Assembly (NCBI GenBank): GCA_016875195.1
Contig: VGRY01000013.1
Coordinates: 1 to 64,000 of the forward strand
Length of the DNA stretch: 64,000 nucleotides
Direction of reading: 5' to 3'
Origin: Deltaproteobacteria bacterium
Lineage (GTDB): Bacteria > Desulfobacterota > BSN033 > UBA1163
Part shown: positions 32,779-42,058 of the stretch, one piece after another
Numbering within the stretch: the first letter of the stretch is position 1
Layout: every line of letters begins with the position of its first letter
Program-made: the position numbers and the translations under genes
The notes under the pieces: generated by a model
What the model saw: the letters and a program-made list of their open reading frames with translations, nothing else
What the model was told of the DNA's origin: nothing
Databases searched by the model: none

Positions 32779-34293
32779 ATGTATTCGCGAAGATCTTTTT
32801 ATGCCCTTTTCTTAATGACTTTTTTTCTCGCGGGGTCTATTGCAGCAATAGCCCAGCCCCCAAGGGAAGGGGAGGAGGCAAGGATGAAAGAGATCAGGGA
32901 GCCCGCTGTGGCCGGAATGTTCTATCCTGACAAACCGGAGATCCTTTCCAGGGATGTGAAGAAATATCTTGATCATGCAACGAAGGAAAAGATAGATGGA
33001 GAGATTATCGCTCTTGTCGCACCCCATGCAGGATATATGTATTCAGGACAGGTGGCGGCATATGTTTATAAATTGATCGAGGGAAAACATTTCGATTCGG
33101 TCGTGATCGTTGCACCCAGTCACCGGGTTGACTTTAAAGGGGCCTCTCTCTATGACAGAGGGGCGTACCGAACTCCGCTCGGCCTCGTCCCAGTTGATGT
33201 GGAGCTATCGAAGAAGATGATGGAGAGGTGGAACGGAATCCGATATTTTCCGGAAGCCCACAGCCAGGAGCATTCCCTTGAGGTTCAGATTCCATTTTTA
33301 CAGATCGTTTTAAAATCGTTCAAGCTCATCCCCATTGTGATGGAACCCTACTGGAGCCTCGAAACGTGCCAGTTCCTTGCTCAGGCCATTGCAGATGCAA
33401 CAAGAGGAAAAAACGTCTTGCTTGTGGCCAGCACAGACCTATCCCATTTCCATCCCTATGAGAAAGCTGTCCAGTTGGACAAGATCGTCCTGCAACGTCT
33501 TGAACAGTTTGATTCGGAAGGTTTGAGCCGTGATCTGAAAGGAGGCCGATGTGAGGCCTGCGGCGGAGGTCCTGTGATTACGGTCATGTTGGCTGCCAAG
33601 ACCTTGGGGGCCAACAGGGGAAAGGTTCTCAAGTATCAAAATTCAGGCGATGTGACAGGAGACCGGAGCCGTGTGGTAGGGTATGGGGCAGCCGCATTTT
33701 ACAAAGCGGCAGGAGGGCAAACGAAGATGAAGGAAGAGAAAAAAGTCGGTGTTGATCTTGGATTGAATGAGGAAGAGAAGAAGGCACTTCATCAGATTGC
33801 CAAGACGGTGATCGAGAATAAAACGAAAAAAAAGTCGATCCCAGAATTTAAGATCGACTCCCCTGTCTTGAAGGAGAATCGGGGAGCCTTCGTCTCCCTC
33901 CATAAGAAGGGACAACTGAGGGGGTGTATCGGATACATTGAGGGCAGGGGACCCTTACACAAGACGATTGAAGAGATGGCTGAGGCGGCTGCTTTTCGCG
34001 ACCCTCGTTTCACACCTGTCGTGGAAAAAGAGTTGGCCGACCTCGATATTGAGATCTCGGTCCTTACCCCTTTAAGAAAGATCACCGATGTCAACGAGAT
34101 TGAGGTCGGAAAACATGGGATCTATATCAAGAAGGGGTGGAATGCCGGCCTTCTCCTTCCTCAGGTTGCCACAGAATATAAATGGGACCGGAAGACCTTC
34201 CTGGAACATACCTGCCAGAAAGCGGGACTTCCTTCCGATTCCTGGAAGCATAAGGACATAGAGATATATATCTTTTCCGCCGATATTTTTTGA
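32779..34293 (+). CDS. fused Memo (AmmeMemoRadiSam B) and AMMECR1 (system A) protein with signal peptide
   Basis: The 504-residue protein begins with a signal-like SRRSFYALFLMTFFLAGSIA. Residues about 35-315 are a Memo domain (REPAVAGMFYPDKPEILSRD, APHAGYMYSGQVAAYVY, HSQEHSLEVQIPFLQ, STDLSHFHPY) with the metal-binding His residues of this extradiol-dioxygenase-like fold. Residues about 325-504 are an AMMECR1 domain (GAFVSLHKKGQLRGCIGYIE). The radical SAM partner of the AmmeMemoRadiSam set is absent nearby. The reaction is unknown. Export is unusual for these normally cytoplasmic domains. ATG 32779 is preferred over GTG 32764. Confidence 0.85.
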   Translation: MYSRRSFYALFLMTFFLAGSIAAIAQPPREGEEARMKEIREPAVAGMFYPDKPEILSRDVKKYLDHATKEKIDGEIIALVAPHAGYMYSGQVAAYVYKLIEGKHFDSVVIVAPSHRVDFKGASLYDRGAYRTPLGLVPVDVELSKKMMERWNGIRYFPEAHSQEHSLEVQIPFLQIVLKSFKLIPIVMEPYWSLETCQFLAQAIADATRGKNVLLVASTDLSHFHPYEKAVQLDKIVLQRLEQFDSEGLSRDLKGGRCEACGGGPVITVMLAAKTLGANRGKVLKYQNSGDVTGDRSRVVGYGAAAFYKAAGGQTKMKEEKKVGVDLGLNEEEKKALHQIAKTVIENKTKKKSIPEFKIDSPVLKENRGAFVSLHKKGQLRGCIGYIEGRGPLHKTIEEMAEAAAFRDPRFTPVVEKELADLDIEISVLTPLRKITDVNEIEVGKHGIYIKKGWNAGLLLPQVATEYKWDRKTFLEHTCQKAGLPSDSWKHKDIEIYIFSADIF

Positions 34294-34323
34294 ATATCCA
34301 TAGGATATCTCGACTCCAAGAAC

Positions 34324-34352
34324 TTGCAAAAAGTTTTTTGTTTGATTAAAAT
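34324..34352 (+). promoter_or_regulatory. likely promoter of the V-type ATPase operon
   Basis: TTGCAA (34324-34329) and TAAAAT (34347-34352) are separated by 17 bp in an AT-rich stretch between the fusion gene and subunit E. The start point would lie about 110 bp before ATG 34469. Confidence 0.5.
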
Positions 34353-34468
34353 CGCCTTAGTTCAACTCCATGTCACGATGGTCCTGTCAGAAGGGGTTGG
34401 GGGGGAGACAGTCTGTCATGGGGTTTTTTCTGGAAGAAGAATTTAAGGAACAGATGAGAGGCAGACCA

Positions 34469-35089
34469 ATGACAAAGACGTTGGGCGATATCACGAGCGA
34501 ATTGACCGAAAGAATCCTTGCTCCAGCCAAAGCCGAATCAGAGCGACTGCTGCAGGAAGCCAAAGAGGAAGCCAGGAAGATCGTCTTCGAAGCTGAACGG
34601 GAAGCCTTGCGGATGAGGGAGAATGCCCAAAAAGAGGCGGAGGCGGCCATGAAGCAGATGGAGAGCGATATGAACGCCGCCGCCCGAAACTTTATCCTTA
34701 TGGTCCAGGAAAAGCTGGAGCAGACCATTGTTCAGCCGGTTATTGAAGCGGAGCTTCAACCCCTCTTGAACCAGCCCGACTTTCTGGAAAAGGCCCTTGA
34801 AACACTCTTTTCCGAGTTTTGCAGGCTGGAGAGAGAAGAGAGCAACCTCGAAGCTCTTCTTCCGGAGAAGATGAGAGATCAATTGGGGCACTGGTTCATT
34901 GAAAAGTTTCGGCAGAAGGCGATCAGGCCCCTGGCCGTGCATTTTACTGACAAAGTCTCTTTTGGGTTTAAAATCGGTGTGGAAGGAAGAGGAAGTCATT
35001 TCAACTTTGGGGATGGGTTGGTGGAAGCCTTTACCGAATTCTGCTCTCCCCGTTTTCGTAAACACTTTTTTGCAGGGAAAGAAAGTTGA
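34469..35089 (+). CDS. atpE: V-type ATP synthase subunit E
   Basis: The 206-residue protein is a peripheral stalk subunit. Its long charged helix (AESERLLQEAKEEARKIVFE, REALRMRENAQKEAEAAMKQ) and C-terminal alpha/beta domain fit NtpE/AtpE. The start MTKTLGDITSELTERIL at 34469 matches family starts, while the open frame extends to 34370. It is the first gene of the operon E-DUF2764-A-B-D-I-K and is 6 bp ahead of the next gene. Confidence 0.85.
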   Translation: MTKTLGDITSELTERILAPAKAESERLLQEAKEEARKIVFEAEREALRMRENAQKEAEAAMKQMESDMNAAARNFILMVQEKLEQTIVQPVIEAELQPLLNQPDFLEKALETLFSEFCRLEREESNLEALLPEKMRDQLGHWFIEKFRQKAIRPLAVHFTDKVSFGFKIGVEGRGSHFNFGDGLVEAFTEFCSPRFRKHFFAGKES

Positions 35090-35095
35090 TCTTAG

Positions 35096-35815
35096 ATGGG
35101 GAAGTATTACTGTTTGGTGAATCTCATTCCGCCCTTGCCCACCCTCCTTGGAGAGAAGCTGCTTCTTCCTTTTGCGGAGATTTCGAGAATCGTCGGGAGT
35201 CATATCGAGCCGGAGGATAGACCGCTGGTCGAAAGTCAGCTCCTGGCAATCGATGTCGCCAATTTTGAAACCCTCCATCAGGGCCGGCCCTTTTTTATCG
35301 AAGGGGGAATTCTCTCCCCGGAAGCGCTCGAAAGAAAAACAGATCTTCCCCTGTTTATTCAGATTTTTTTAGAGGAAAAAGATCGGGGTGTTCGGCGCCC
35401 TTACCTTTTTGACGCCCTTTGGGAGGAGTATTATAAGTTCAGCTACAGACTCGCCCAGGAAAGGAACTGTCAGTTCCTGGTGAGTTATCTTTCATGGGAA
35501 ATCGGATTGCGCAATCATCTGGCGATGATGAGGGCCAAGGAAAGAGGGATTGAGGGAGAGGATTACCTGATCCTGCCTCATCTCAGCAGCCAGGATCTCT
35601 CGGCCATCGCCGGCCAGGTGAGAAGTCAGAAGAATCCCCTGATGGCTGAGCGGTTGATCGACGAGGAGCGTCTCAAAGCAATTTTCCACTGCGAAGGGAG
35701 CGATCCTTTTTCGGTCGATGCCGTTCTCGCCATCCTCGCAAGGGCCAGCCTGTTTCGTCGCTGGGAGAAGATGGCGATTCCCTATGAGGTTTATGCGATC
35801 TTAGAGAGGAGGTAA
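35096..35815 (+). CDS. DUF2764 family V-type ATPase-associated protein
   Basis: The 239-residue protein (KYYCLVNLIPPLPTLLGEKL at the start) matches DUF2764, found between subunits E and A in V-ATPase operons of Chlamydiae, Bacteroidetes and spirochaetes. In these operons it takes the place of subunit C, the socket between rotor and membrane part, and is thought to do that job. It is mostly helical. The next gene starts 3 bp after its stop. Confidence 0.82.
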   Translation: MGKYYCLVNLIPPLPTLLGEKLLLPFAEISRIVGSHIEPEDRPLVESQLLAIDVANFETLHQGRPFFIEGGILSPEALERKTDLPLFIQIFLEEKDRGVRRPYLFDALWEEYYKFSYRLAQERNCQFLVSYLSWEIGLRNHLAMMRAKERGIEGEDYLILPHLSSQDLSAIAGQVRSQKNPLMAERLIDEERLKAIFHCEGSDPFSVDAVLAILARASLFRRWEKMAIPYEVYAILERR

Positions 35816-35818
35816 GCG

Positions 35819-37591
35819 TTGGGAAGTTCAAAGGACAACCGAATCGTTGCCGTCAATGGTCCTTTGGTGACCGTAGAACTCTACAAGGATCAGGAAGTCA
35901 TGATGAATGAAGTGGGTTATGCGATATGGAACGGCATTCCTCTCAAGTCCGAAATCATTCGAGTCCGGGGGCGTTTCATCGACATGCAAGTGTTTGAGAG
36001 CACTACCGGTCTTCGCGTCGGGGATCGTGTGGATTTTTCAGGAGAGCTTCTCTCGGTTACACTGGGGCCTGGAATGTTGGGGATGATCTATGACGGGTTG
36101 CAAAACCCCCTGCGAGAACTGGAGAACGACCAAGGTTATTTTTTGAAGAGGGGACAGTATCTGGCGGCGCTGAATGAGAAAACAGTCTGGGATTTTACAC
36201 CCCTTGTGGGCCGGGGCGCCCGTGTCAAGGGAGGGCATTATCTCGGTAAGGTTCCAGAAGGAATTTTCGATCATTATATCATGGTTCCCATATCGTTCCA
36301 GGGGGCGTGGGAAGTGGCCGATATCAGCCCTCCCGGGGCCTATACCGTAAACGATCCCATTGCCGTCTTGAGAAAAGAGGGTGGACGTGAAGTGACTCTC
36401 ACGATGAAACAACAATGGCCGGTTAAAATACCCATCCGGACCTATCAAGAGAGACTTCTCCCCAACGTACAGTTTCTCACCCAGTGCCGGTTGATCGACA
36501 TCTTCTTCCCGTTGGCGGAAGGCGGAACGGCGTGTATTCCGGGGCCTTTCGGGGCAGGGAAAACAGTGCTTCAGCAGATCATTTCGCGATACGCTGAAGC
36601 AGATATTGTGATCATTGTGGCTTGCGGGGAGAGAGCCGGAGAGGTTGTCGAGACCATTCGAGAATTCCCTGTGCTCGAAGATCCTAAGACGGGAAAATCC
36701 CTGATGAACCGGACCATCATCATTTGCAACACCTCTTCCATGCCGGTTGCCGCACGTGAAGCATCGATCTATACGGGGGTGACTCTGGGAGAATATTACC
36801 GTCAGATCGGGCTCAAGGTGCTTCTGCTAGCGGACAGCACGTCGAGATGGGCCCAGGCCCTCAGGGAATCCTCGGCCCGGATGGAGGAGATTCCAGGGGA
36901 AGAAGCCTTCCCGGCTTATCTTGAGAGCCGTATCGCAGCCCTTTATGAAAGGGCCGGCCTGGTGCGGCTTTACAACGGGTTGACGGGATCGTTGACCCTG
37001 GTGGGGAATGTCTCTCCTGCGGGAGGCAATTTCGAGGAGCCTGTGACGCAGAACACCCTTAAAGTGGTCGGCGCCTTTTATGGTCTTTCCAGGACAAGAT
37101 CGGATCAGCGACGTTATCCTGCAATCGATCCACTCATCTCCTGGAGCCTCTATCTGAACCAGATGAAGGAATCTTTGAACAGTCGTCATCCCCATTGGGT
37201 TTCCTTGGTCGAAGAAGCTCAGAACCTCCTGTTCCGGGGGAATGAAATCCACCAGATGATGCTCGTCGTCGGTGAGGAAGGGGTGAGCGTGGAGGATCTG
37301 GTGATTTACCTTAAGTCGGAAATCATGGATGCGGTCTGTCTTCAGCAAGATTCGTTCGACCCCGTGGAGCGGGCTACGTCTTTGGAGAGACAGGTGTCCG
37401 ATTTCCTTCTCTTAATGGATGTGGTTCACCATTCTTTTTCCTTCCAGGACAAGGAAGAAGCACGAAAAGAGATGACCCATCTCCAGAACCTCTTCTTCCA
37501 ATTGAAGTATTGTCCGTTCAGAGGGGAACCCTACCAGAGATATCGAGGGGGAATCGAGTCCATCCTCAGAAAAGGAGTGATTTCCGGATGA
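35819..37591 (+). CDS. atpA: V-type ATP synthase catalytic subunit A
   Basis: The 590-residue protein has the Walker A loop [12 protein letters not shown] near residue 242, the A-type insert region, [19 protein letters not shown], and [16 protein letters not shown] with the Walker B Asp. It hydrolyses or makes ATP in the A3B3 head. The start is TTG at 35819 with GAGAGGAGGT upstream. The stop overlaps the subunit B start. Confidence 0.95.
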   Translation: MGSSKDNRIVAVNGPLVTVELYKDQEVMMNEVGYAIWNGIPLKSEIIRVRGRFIDMQVFESTTGLRVGDRVDFSGELLSVTLGPGMLGMIYDGLQNPLRELENDQGYFLKRGQYLAALNEKTVWDFTPLVGRGARVKGGHYLGKVPEGIFDHYIMVPISFQGAWEVADISPPGAYTVNDPIAVLRKEGGREVTLTMKQQWPVKIPIRTYQERLLPNVQFLTQCRLIDIFFPLAEGGTACIPGPFGAGKTVLQQIISRYAEADIVIIVACGERAGEVVETIREFPVLEDPKTGKSLMNRTIIICNTSSMPVAAREASIYTGVTLGEYYRQIGLKVLLLADSTSRWAQALRESSARMEEIPGEEAFPAYLESRIAALYERAGLVRLYNGLTGSLTLVGNVSPAGGNFEEPVTQNTLKVVGAFYGLSRTRSDQRRYPAIDPLISWSLYLNQMKESLNSRHPHWVSLVEEAQNLLFRGNEIHQMMLVVGEEGVSVEDLVIYLKSEIMDAVCLQQDSFDPVERATSLERQVSDFLLLMDVVHHSFSFQDKEEARKEMTHLQNLFFQLKYCPFRGEPYQRYRGGIESILRKGVISG

Positions 37592-38892
37592 TCATCGAAC
37601 ACTCACAAATATCACGCATCCAGGGAGACATCATCTCCGTTCCAGCCACAGGGGTCCATTACGGTGAGCTCGCCGTCGTAAAGAGCCGGCTCAGGACCTC
37701 CCTGGCGCAGGTCATCCGACTCAGAGGAGATGAAGTGTTTCTCCAGGTTTTTGCCGGTGCACGGGGGGTTGCCACAGGGGATCTTGTCCGTTTCCTCGGC
37801 CACCCCATGCAGGTCGCCTTTGGGGATGCCCTTCTCGGCAGAATTTTCAATGGATCGGGAGAGCCGATTGACGGCGGTCCGGATTTAAAAGCCCTGCCCA
37901 GGCTGGAGATCGGCGGTCCATCGGTCAACCCCGTTTTGAGAGTGATTCCACGAGGATTTATTGAGACACGGGTCCCCATGATCGATGTGTTTAATCCCCT
38001 GGTCGAAAGCCAGAAGTTACCCATCTTCGCGGCGGCCGGGGAGCCTTACAATGAACTTCTCGCCCGGGTCGGGATGAGGGCAAACGCCGATGTTGTGATT
38101 TTAGGGGGGATTGGCCTTAAATTTGACGAATACCTCAAGTTTCGATTCTCCTTTGAAGAGGCTGGGGTGCTGTCGAGGACGGTCATGTTTATTCATACCG
38201 CCTCAGATCCGGTTGTGGAACGACTTCTTGTCCCCGATATGGCCCTGGCCGTTGCCGAGCAGTTCGGGGTGGCCGGGAAACGCGTGCTTGTTTTGCTGAC
38301 GGACATGACGGCTTTTGCGGATGCCATGAAAGAAATCGCTATCTCCATGGATCAGGTTCCATCCAACCTGGGATACCCGGGGTCACTTTATAGCGACCTG
38401 GCTTCCCGGTATGAGAAGGCTGTTGACTTTGAAGGAGCGGGAAGCATCACCATCCTTGCCGTGACCACCATGCCCGGGGATGATGTCACTCACCCCGTTC
38501 CGGACAATACGGGATATATCACCGAGGGTCAGTTCTATCTTCGGAAGGGGGTTATCGAACCCTTTGGCTCCCTCTCTCGCCTGAAACAGCTTGTGATCGG
38601 AAAAGTAACACGTAACGACCATGGGTATATCATGAACAGCATGATTCGGCTCTTCGCCAAAAGCCGCGAAGTAGAACAAAAGCTGGCCATGGGGTTTGAC
38701 AAGACAGCCGATGACGATCGGTATCTCCGTTACGGAGGACTTTTTTACGACCGCTTCATGAATCTGAAGGTGGACATCGGATTAAACGAGGCGCTCGATC
38801 TCGGCTGGAGGACGTTGTCAGAATGTTTTCATCCTGATGAAGTCGGAATCAAACAGGATGTGATCGACCAGTATTGGCCCAAACCATCCTGA
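37588..38892 (+). CDS. atpB: V-type ATP synthase subunit B
   Basis: The 434-residue protein is the non-catalytic head subunit: [20 protein letters not shown] has a P-loop-like but non-Walker sequence ([13 protein letters not shown]), followed by [20 protein letters not shown] and [20 protein letters not shown]. It starts at ATG 37588, overlapping the TGA of subunit A (ATGA), so the two are translationally coupled. An earlier in-frame start at 37510 would lie inside subunit A. Confidence 0.95.
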   Translation: MIIEHSQISRIQGDIISVPATGVHYGELAVVKSRLRTSLAQVIRLRGDEVFLQVFAGARGVATGDLVRFLGHPMQVAFGDALLGRIFNGSGEPIDGGPDLKALPRLEIGGPSVNPVLRVIPRGFIETRVPMIDVFNPLVESQKLPIFAAAGEPYNELLARVGMRANADVVILGGIGLKFDEYLKFRFSFEEAGVLSRTVMFIHTASDPVVERLLVPDMALAVAEQFGVAGKRVLVLLTDMTAFADAMKEIAISMDQVPSNLGYPGSLYSDLASRYEKAVDFEGAGSITILAVTTMPGDDVTHPVPDNTGYITEGQFYLRKGVIEPFGSLSRLKQLVIGKVTRNDHGYIMNSMIRLFAKSREVEQKLAMGFDKTADDDRYLRYGGLFYDRFMNLKVDIGLNEALDLGWRTLSECFHPDEVGIKQDVIDQYWPKPS

Positions 38893-38912
38893 GCGGAGAC
38901 GAGACTCTTTCA

Positions 38913-39533
38913 ATGGCTGAACGAATCAAGCTCAATAAGGTAACGCTCCGGGAACAGAAACAGAAGTTAGCCATGTATGAACGTTTCCTCCCGGCCCTGG
39001 AGGCGAGAAAACAGCAGTTTTTGATGCAGTTGGCGGTTGTTCGAAAGGAGATTCAAGAACAGGAAGCGGTCTTGAATGAAAAGATGAATGCGATTTCCTT
39101 GTGGTCGCCCCTGTATTGGGATATGGAAGGAATGCTTCCCTTCTTTATTCACATTCGGGAGGTCAAAATCATATGGAGGAACGTGGCTGGATTGAAAGTC
39201 CCGGAATTTCAATCCGTTATTTTTGAAGAGCCCCATTACAGTCTGTTCGCCACGCCCTACAGTTTCGACCAGGTGGTTCAAAAAACCCGTGAAGCGATCT
39301 TCATCCGGGAGAAAACTTTGGTTCTCAAGCAAGAAGAGCATATCCTGTCAGAAGGGTTTCGGAAGACGAGCCAACGGATCAACCTCTATGAACAGAGGCT
39401 CATCCCGGGGTGCAGGGAGGCGATTCGTAAGATCGCGGTATACCTCCAGGACCAGCAGGCGGCGGCCGTGGGAGTCGCCAAAGTGGCCAAGGCCCTCAGT
39501 GAGGAGGCGTCTTATTATGGCGTCAGCCGGTAA
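38913..39533 (+). CDS. atpD: V-type ATP synthase subunit D
   Basis: The 206-residue protein is the central rotor coiled coil: IKLNKVTLREQKQKLAMYER near the start is the most conserved stretch of subunit D, and the C-terminal helix reads TSQRINLYEQRLIPGCREAI. ATG 38913 fits the family N-terminus; an alternative TTG at 38874 overlaps the subunit B stop. No separate subunit F gene, usually next to D, is found here. Confidence 0.92.
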   Translation: MAERIKLNKVTLREQKQKLAMYERFLPALEARKQQFLMQLAVVRKEIQEQEAVLNEKMNAISLWSPLYWDMEGMLPFFIHIREVKIIWRNVAGLKVPEFQSVIFEEPHYSLFATPYSFDQVVQKTREAIFIREKTLVLKQEEHILSEGFRKTSQRINLYEQRLIPGCREAIRKIAVYLQDQQAAAVGVAKVAKALSEEASYYGVSR

Positions 39534-39668
39534 CAAGAAACTCAACAAAATTGTCACAGCGGTTCTGGCATCTGTCAACCTAATTCCCAATGGCCACGGG
39601 GTCGTCCGCGAACACTATTTTCTATCTAATGATTGTCCTTTAATGGATGCAAGGAAAAGAGGATTCCT

Positions 39669-41492
39669 TTGGCACTGGCTAAGATGAAGAGGGTGTTTAT
39701 CATCGGCCCCTCCCACCGGAAAGAAACGACGTTAAGGCTCCTGCAGCAAATCGGGGTGATCCATGTCGAACCGGCGACCAAGATGACAGCGGATCTGGAG
39801 AAGAAGAATGCCTCCATCCTTCAGGAGGTGCGAAGGGTGGGACAGACCTATGAGGGAATCCTTAAATTTCGAAGTAGAAAAAAGAAGATTCCGGTTTCTG
39901 TACCGGATTCCGAATTTCTTCTGTTTTGTGAAGAGCGTTTGGCAGCGTTGCAGGAACTTCAGAATCGAAAACAGTCTCTCGTCAAACTAATTTCAGACCT
40001 GGACATTTGGGGAGATTTTGACCCGGAAAAACTCAGAACCCTGGAGCGGGAAGGGGTTTTCGTCCAGCGATTCCGGATGGATGGAAAAACAACGGCTGCC
40101 CTGAAGCCCCCCGAAGACACCTTCGTGGAGATGGTGTCGGAAAAACCAGTCCCTCACTTTTTCACGATCCGGCTTGATCGTCCAGTCGACATTCCACAGG
40201 CCACTCAGCTTCGTCCTGCGGAAAAAGGGCTATCGGAGGCCAGGAAAGAACTCGAGGAGGTCTTTGAAAAAGAAGAGAAGGTGATGGCTGAACTCGCCGG
40301 CGCAGGCGAACGGGTCGAGAGCCTTAAAAGGCAGTATCTGGATACCCTCAATGAGGCCAGTTATACGGAACATCTCGGGACCCTTTACACAGAGGACATT
40401 CTATTCGGCGTCCAGGGGTGGGTGCCGGTAGATCTCGAAGAAGCATTCATGGAACAATTGGAGAGATCAGGTCTTCCCCTGCTGGCGAGGACAAGAGATC
40501 CGCTCCCGGAAGAGGTTCCTCCCACCTTATTAAAAAATAATTGGTTTATCCGCCGTATCGAGCCCCTTCTCAAGCTCTACGGGTTACCCTCGTATCGGAG
40601 CATCGATCCTTCCTACTTTTTTGCTCCTTTTATGATCCTTTTCTTCGGAATTTGTCTGGGAGATGCCGGTTATGGGCTTCTCTTTTTATTGGTCTCGATC
40701 TGGGTTAAGAAAAGATGGGGGCATCTTTCAAGGGAATTGCCTCTCGCCATGAGCCTTTGCCAGGCGTTTTCCATCTCCTCAATTCTCATCGGGGTCCTCA
40801 CCGGGTCAGTTTTCGGCTATCAATTCCAAAACAGGGGATGGGTGCTGGTGGACCTTGATCTGGATGCCGGAAACCCCATGATTCTTTTTTACGGAAGCCT
40901 GGGGCTGGGGTTGCTTCATCTCACCCTTTCCTATCTTTTGGGGGTGTTGCAGGCAAAGGCACGGCATGAGAAGTTTCAGAAATTCGGCCTGGTAGGAGTC
41001 CTCTGGGGAGGATCGCTCCTGGTGAGTCGGAATATCTTTTTCTCCGACCCCGCTTCAGCGGTAAATCTATTTCTCCTGTATGCCGGATGGGGGTTGTTGG
41101 GCCTGGGGCTTTTTCTGACGTTTTGGTTTGCATCCGACAGTAAACAGTGGGCGGTCCGGATCGGACTCGGTTTTTGGAATCTTTATGGATTGACCGGACT
41201 CATGGGAGATCTGCTTTCCTATGCCCGCCTGTTCGGTTTAGGGATTGCGACCACTGCAATCGCAGCGGTCATGAATCGGCTTGCCGGAATGGTCTATGAG
41301 GCGACGGGTCCGATGGTCGGATCAGGAATGGCCGTTCTTCTTTTGATCGTAGGCCATACCTTTAACCTGCTTCTTTCTATCCTGGGCAGCACCATTCACT
41401 CCGCACGCCTCCATTTCGTTGAAGCCTTCAAAAACTTTTTTGAGGGAGGAGGAAACGAATTTAAACCATTTAAAGTGGAAAGGGGTTCTTGA
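39669..41492 (+). CDS. atpI: V-type ATP synthase subunit I (a-type stator)
   Basis: The 607-residue protein has a cytoplasmic N-terminal half (MKRVFIIGPSHRKETTLRLL, coiled-coil ELEEVFEKEEKVMAELAGAG) and a C-terminal half with about seven membrane helices (YFFAPFMILFFGICLGDAGY, GLTGLMGDLLSYARLFGLGI, HTFNLLLSILGSTIHSARLH). The Arg of LLSYARLFGLGI is the ion-channel arginine. The start is probably TTG 39669, with AAGAGG upstream, giving the usual LALAKMKRVFI start. 135 bp of gene-free sequence separate it from subunit D. Confidence 0.92.
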   Translation: MALAKMKRVFIIGPSHRKETTLRLLQQIGVIHVEPATKMTADLEKKNASILQEVRRVGQTYEGILKFRSRKKKIPVSVPDSEFLLFCEERLAALQELQNRKQSLVKLISDLDIWGDFDPEKLRTLEREGVFVQRFRMDGKTTAALKPPEDTFVEMVSEKPVPHFFTIRLDRPVDIPQATQLRPAEKGLSEARKELEEVFEKEEKVMAELAGAGERVESLKRQYLDTLNEASYTEHLGTLYTEDILFGVQGWVPVDLEEAFMEQLERSGLPLLARTRDPLPEEVPPTLLKNNWFIRRIEPLLKLYGLPSYRSIDPSYFFAPFMILFFGICLGDAGYGLLFLLVSIWVKKRWGHLSRELPLAMSLCQAFSISSILIGVLTGSVFGYQFQNRGWVLVDLDLDAGNPMILFYGSLGLGLLHLTLSYLLGVLQAKARHEKFQKFGLVGVLWGGSLLVSRNIFFSDPASAVNLFLLYAGWGLLGLGLFLTFWFASDSKQWAVRIGLGFWNLYGLTGLMGDLLSYARLFGLGIATTAIAAVMNRLAGMVYEATGPMVGSGMAVLLLIVGHTFNLLLSILGSTIHSARLHFVEAFKNFFEGGGNEFKPFKVERGS

Positions 41493-41493
41493 C

Positions 41494-42006
41494 ATGAATA
41501 AGAAAGGAATCATTCTTGCGGGTCTTTTTATGGGGATGTTAGGGCTGGTTTCCGTTTCCAGTGCCTTCGCCCAGACGGCGGCGGAGCAGAAGGATTGGGG
41601 AATCCTTGTGGCTAAAATTGTAATGGGTTTCAGTCTTTCTTTGGGTCTTGCGGGGTCTGCGGTCGGTCTCGCCATTTCCTTCTCGGCTCTTCTGGGCGGC
41701 GGCACCGAGAATTATTTTAAGAACATCGCGGTTGCACTGATGCCCTCCACCCAGGGGATCTATTCCATCGTCGTCCTGTTTGCCAACATGGGCGGTTTTG
41801 ATATTGACCCTTATGCAGTTGCCGGGAAGGCGGCTGCCTTCGGTTTTACAATGTTTTTCAGCGCCTGGTATCAAGGGATTGTCTGTGCCGCCGGAATCCG
41901 GAGCATCCTGGAAGGAAGGAATACCCTGGCCAACGCGATGGTGTCAGGAGCCATGCCTGAAACCTATGCCGTGTTCGCTCTGGTCATGACCTTCATTATC
42001 AAATAG
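41494..42006 (+). CDS. atpK: V-type ATP synthase subunit K (proteolipid, double-hairpin)
   Basis: The 170-residue protein starts with a signal-like segment (GIILAGLFMGMLGLVSVSSA) followed by four membrane helices in two hairpins. The first hairpin has MPSTQGIYSIVVLF and the second MPETYAVFALVMTF, so only the second has the ion-binding Glu, as in Enterococcus NtpK. The Thr, Gln and Tyr of STQGIY and the Gln of AWYQGIVCAAGI align with NtpK Na+ ligands. It follows subunit I by 1 bp. Confidence 0.9.
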   Translation: MNKKGIILAGLFMGMLGLVSVSSAFAQTAAEQKDWGILVAKIVMGFSLSLGLAGSAVGLAISFSALLGGGTENYFKNIAVALMPSTQGIYSIVVLFANMGGFDIDPYAVAGKAAAFGFTMFFSAWYQGIVCAAGIRSILEGRNTLANAMVSGAMPETYAVFALVMTFIIK

Positions 42007-42058
42007 GCCGGCGGGAGATCCCGCAAGGAGATGAGGACTTAGAAGGGTCATTTTGCCG

